From positions 28,431 to 36,233 of the forward strand of contig DJVZ01000048.1 in assembly GCA_002441395.1 (NCBI GenBank): a DNA stretch of 7,803 bases. Reading direction: 5' to 3'. Shown here piece after piece: positions 6,990 to 7,803 of the stretch. The first letter of the stretch is position 1. Each line of letters opens with the position of its first letter. The notes under the pieces were generated by a model. The model saw only the letters and a program-made list of their open reading frames with translations, ran no database searches and was not told the origin of the DNA. This stretch comes from Spirochaetaceae bacterium UBA6243 (lineage in GTDB: Bacteria > Spirochaetota > Spirochaetia > Treponematales > Rectinemataceae). Made by a program: the position numbers and the translations under genes.

Positions 6990-7726
6990 GATACCGGAAA
7001 GGCGGCCCGCTCACGTCCGATACCCCTTTTTCGCGCCTGATTTGGGATATCCTTATCGTTTTAATCAGGCTTCTCGGCTGGCCACTCAGCCGCGCCATGT
7101 ACAATATTAAAATCGAAAAAGTAGACGCGATGGCGGGACATAGGCTCCCTTCGCGCGCCATTCTGATCAGCAACCACTGCATGCCGCTCGACCCGCTCTC
7201 CCATGGCCTCGCCATTTTCCCGCGCCGCACTTACTTCACCCTTCTTGAAGAAACATGCGAAGCCCCTGTACTCGGCTCGTTCGTGCGACTCCTCGGCGGC
7301 ATTCCACTTCCGAGGAGCAGAAACCGTCTCCAGGATATCGAAGAAGCCGTCTCTCACGGCCTCTCGACGCGAGGCCTTGTCCACTTCTATCCGGAAGGCG
7401 AGTGCTTTGTCGGCAACCAGAATATATTCCCCTTTAAGGCGGGGGCCTGCTATTTCGCGATAAAGTTCGGTGTACCGGTGGTCCCCATCGTCACCATTCT
7501 CAACCGTCGCAACGGACGAAAGTCCAACCGCACCCAGGTGACGGTGCACATGCTCGCCCCTGTGGTGCCGCCCCCTCCGGGCAGCCCCCCCCATGCCACG
7601 CTCGTCCGTTCGATCCAATTTTCAAATCAGGTCCACGACCTTATGCAGGCCGAAATCGAGCGGACGGGCGGCGACAAATCCCTCTACCGCGGTCCGATGC
7701 CGCGGATCAAGGGTGTGAATGATTAG
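6986..7726 (+). CDS. PlsC-like 1-acylglycerol-3-phosphate-type acyltransferase
   Basis: This 246-residue membrane-associated enzyme should transfer an acyl chain to a hydroxyl on a lipid or glycolipid. After a hydrophobic N-terminal segment (about 18-34) it shows the acyltransferase blocks in order: the catalytic NHCMPLD (63-69, an exact NHx4D with His64 and Asp69), GGIPLPRS (104-111), FYPEGEC (134-140) and VPVVPIV (163-169). The third block has Glu-Cys where most family members have Thr-Arg (FPEGTR), a difference that may mark an unusual acceptor. The C-terminus from about 190 is Pro-rich and then helical. It starts within the stop of the glycosyltransferase (ATGA), so the two are coupled. 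The acceptor could be lysophosphatidate, but the pairing suggests it may acylate the glycosyltransferase product, as in the staphyloxanthin-type route; that is inference. A longer in-frame reading back to 6623 overlaps the glycosyltransferase and is an artefact. Confidence 0.9.
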   Translation: MRYRKGGPLTSDTPFSRLIWDILIVLIRLLGWPLSRAMYNIKIEKVDAMAGHRLPSRAILISNHCMPLDPLSHGLAIFPRRTYFTLLEETCEAPVLGSFVRLLGGIPLPRSRNRLQDIEEAVSHGLSTRGLVHFYPEGECFVGNQNIFPFKAGACYFAIKFGVPVVPIVTILNRRNGRKSNRTQVTVHMLAPVVPPPPGSPPHATLVRSIQFSNQVHDLMQAEIERTGGDKSLYRGPMPRIKGVND

Positions 7727-7771
7727 GCTTGACTGACGAGGCCGAATGATCGGGCCGTCCCGCCTGCGCGC

Positions 7772-7803
7772 TTACAGGAACAGCTTCATCGACAGCGAGA
7801 GCA
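7772..7803 (-). CDS. Possible C-terminus of a convergent gene, cut by window edge
   Basis: On the minus strand the last codons before a TAA (7774-7772) read LSLSMKLFL. Alternating hydrophobic and polar residues with a hydrophobic end are reminiscent of the final strand of an outer-membrane beta-barrel, which usually ends in Phe rather than Leu. Only 9 residues are visible, so both the gene and this reading are weak. The 45 bp between the acyltransferase stop and this TAA hold only a weak imperfect hairpin (7735-7759), with no T-tract. Confidence 0.35.
   Translation of the reverse strand, partial: LSLSMKLFL

Noticed and set aside
7735..7759. Imperfect hairpin downstream of the acyltransferase (GGCC/GGCC and GAC/GTC with a 2-nt bulge)
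   Set aside because: Short, bulged and without a T-tract on either strand, so not called as a terminator.

Overview
The window is about 7.8 kb of moderately GC-rich, gene-dense bacterial DNA. Secretion signals (Sec-type signal peptides ending in A-X-A) and a possible beta-barrel C-terminus at the right edge suggest a diderm. The family mix is a DUF6305 protein beside a TRAP-like permease, a C69/secernin-type dipeptidase, a TatT-like TPR protein, and a CrtQ/HpnB-like glycosyltransferase next to a PlsC-like acyltransferase. This reminds me of Spirochaetota or Synergistota, but that placement is inference only; there is no rRNA or other phylogenetic marker here.

Layout. Positions 1-4853 are a block of five minus-strand genes. 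In transcription order they are: a cytoplasmic C69-family peptidase (4853-3543); a membrane-anchored DUF4230-like protein (3539-2877) starting 3 nt after it; a well-formed sigma70-type promoter (2869-2841); a secreted gamma-glutamyltransferase (2793-1108); an intrinsic terminator (1053-1020); a DUF6305 exported protein (973-401); and the N-terminal part of a TRAP/IT-superfamily permease (389 to beyond the left edge). Positions 4966-7726 are a plus-strand operon of three genes joined by ATGA stop/start overlaps: an exported TPR protein, a family 2 glycosyltransferase with membrane segments, and a PlsC-like acyltransferase. The two blocks diverge from a 112-bp intergenic region (4854-4965). At the right edge, about 10 codons of a convergent minus-strand gene may be present.

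How the genes may work together (inference). The minus block looks like a peptide or gamma-glutamyl scavenging locus. A periplasmic GGT would release glutamate from gamma-glutamyl compounds, a cytoplasmic N-terminal-nucleophile dipeptidase could process imported dipeptides, and the DUF6305/permease pair could provide uptake. The plus operon looks like a membrane-lipid or isoprenoid tailoring unit, with glycosylation followed by acylation at the cytoplasmic membrane and an associated periplasmic TPR protein. No mobile elements, CRISPR arrays, tRNA or rRNA genes were seen. The most distinctive uncharacterised parts are the DUF6305-permease pair, the coupled C69-DUF4230 pair, and the TPR-glycosyltransferase-acyltransferase operon.
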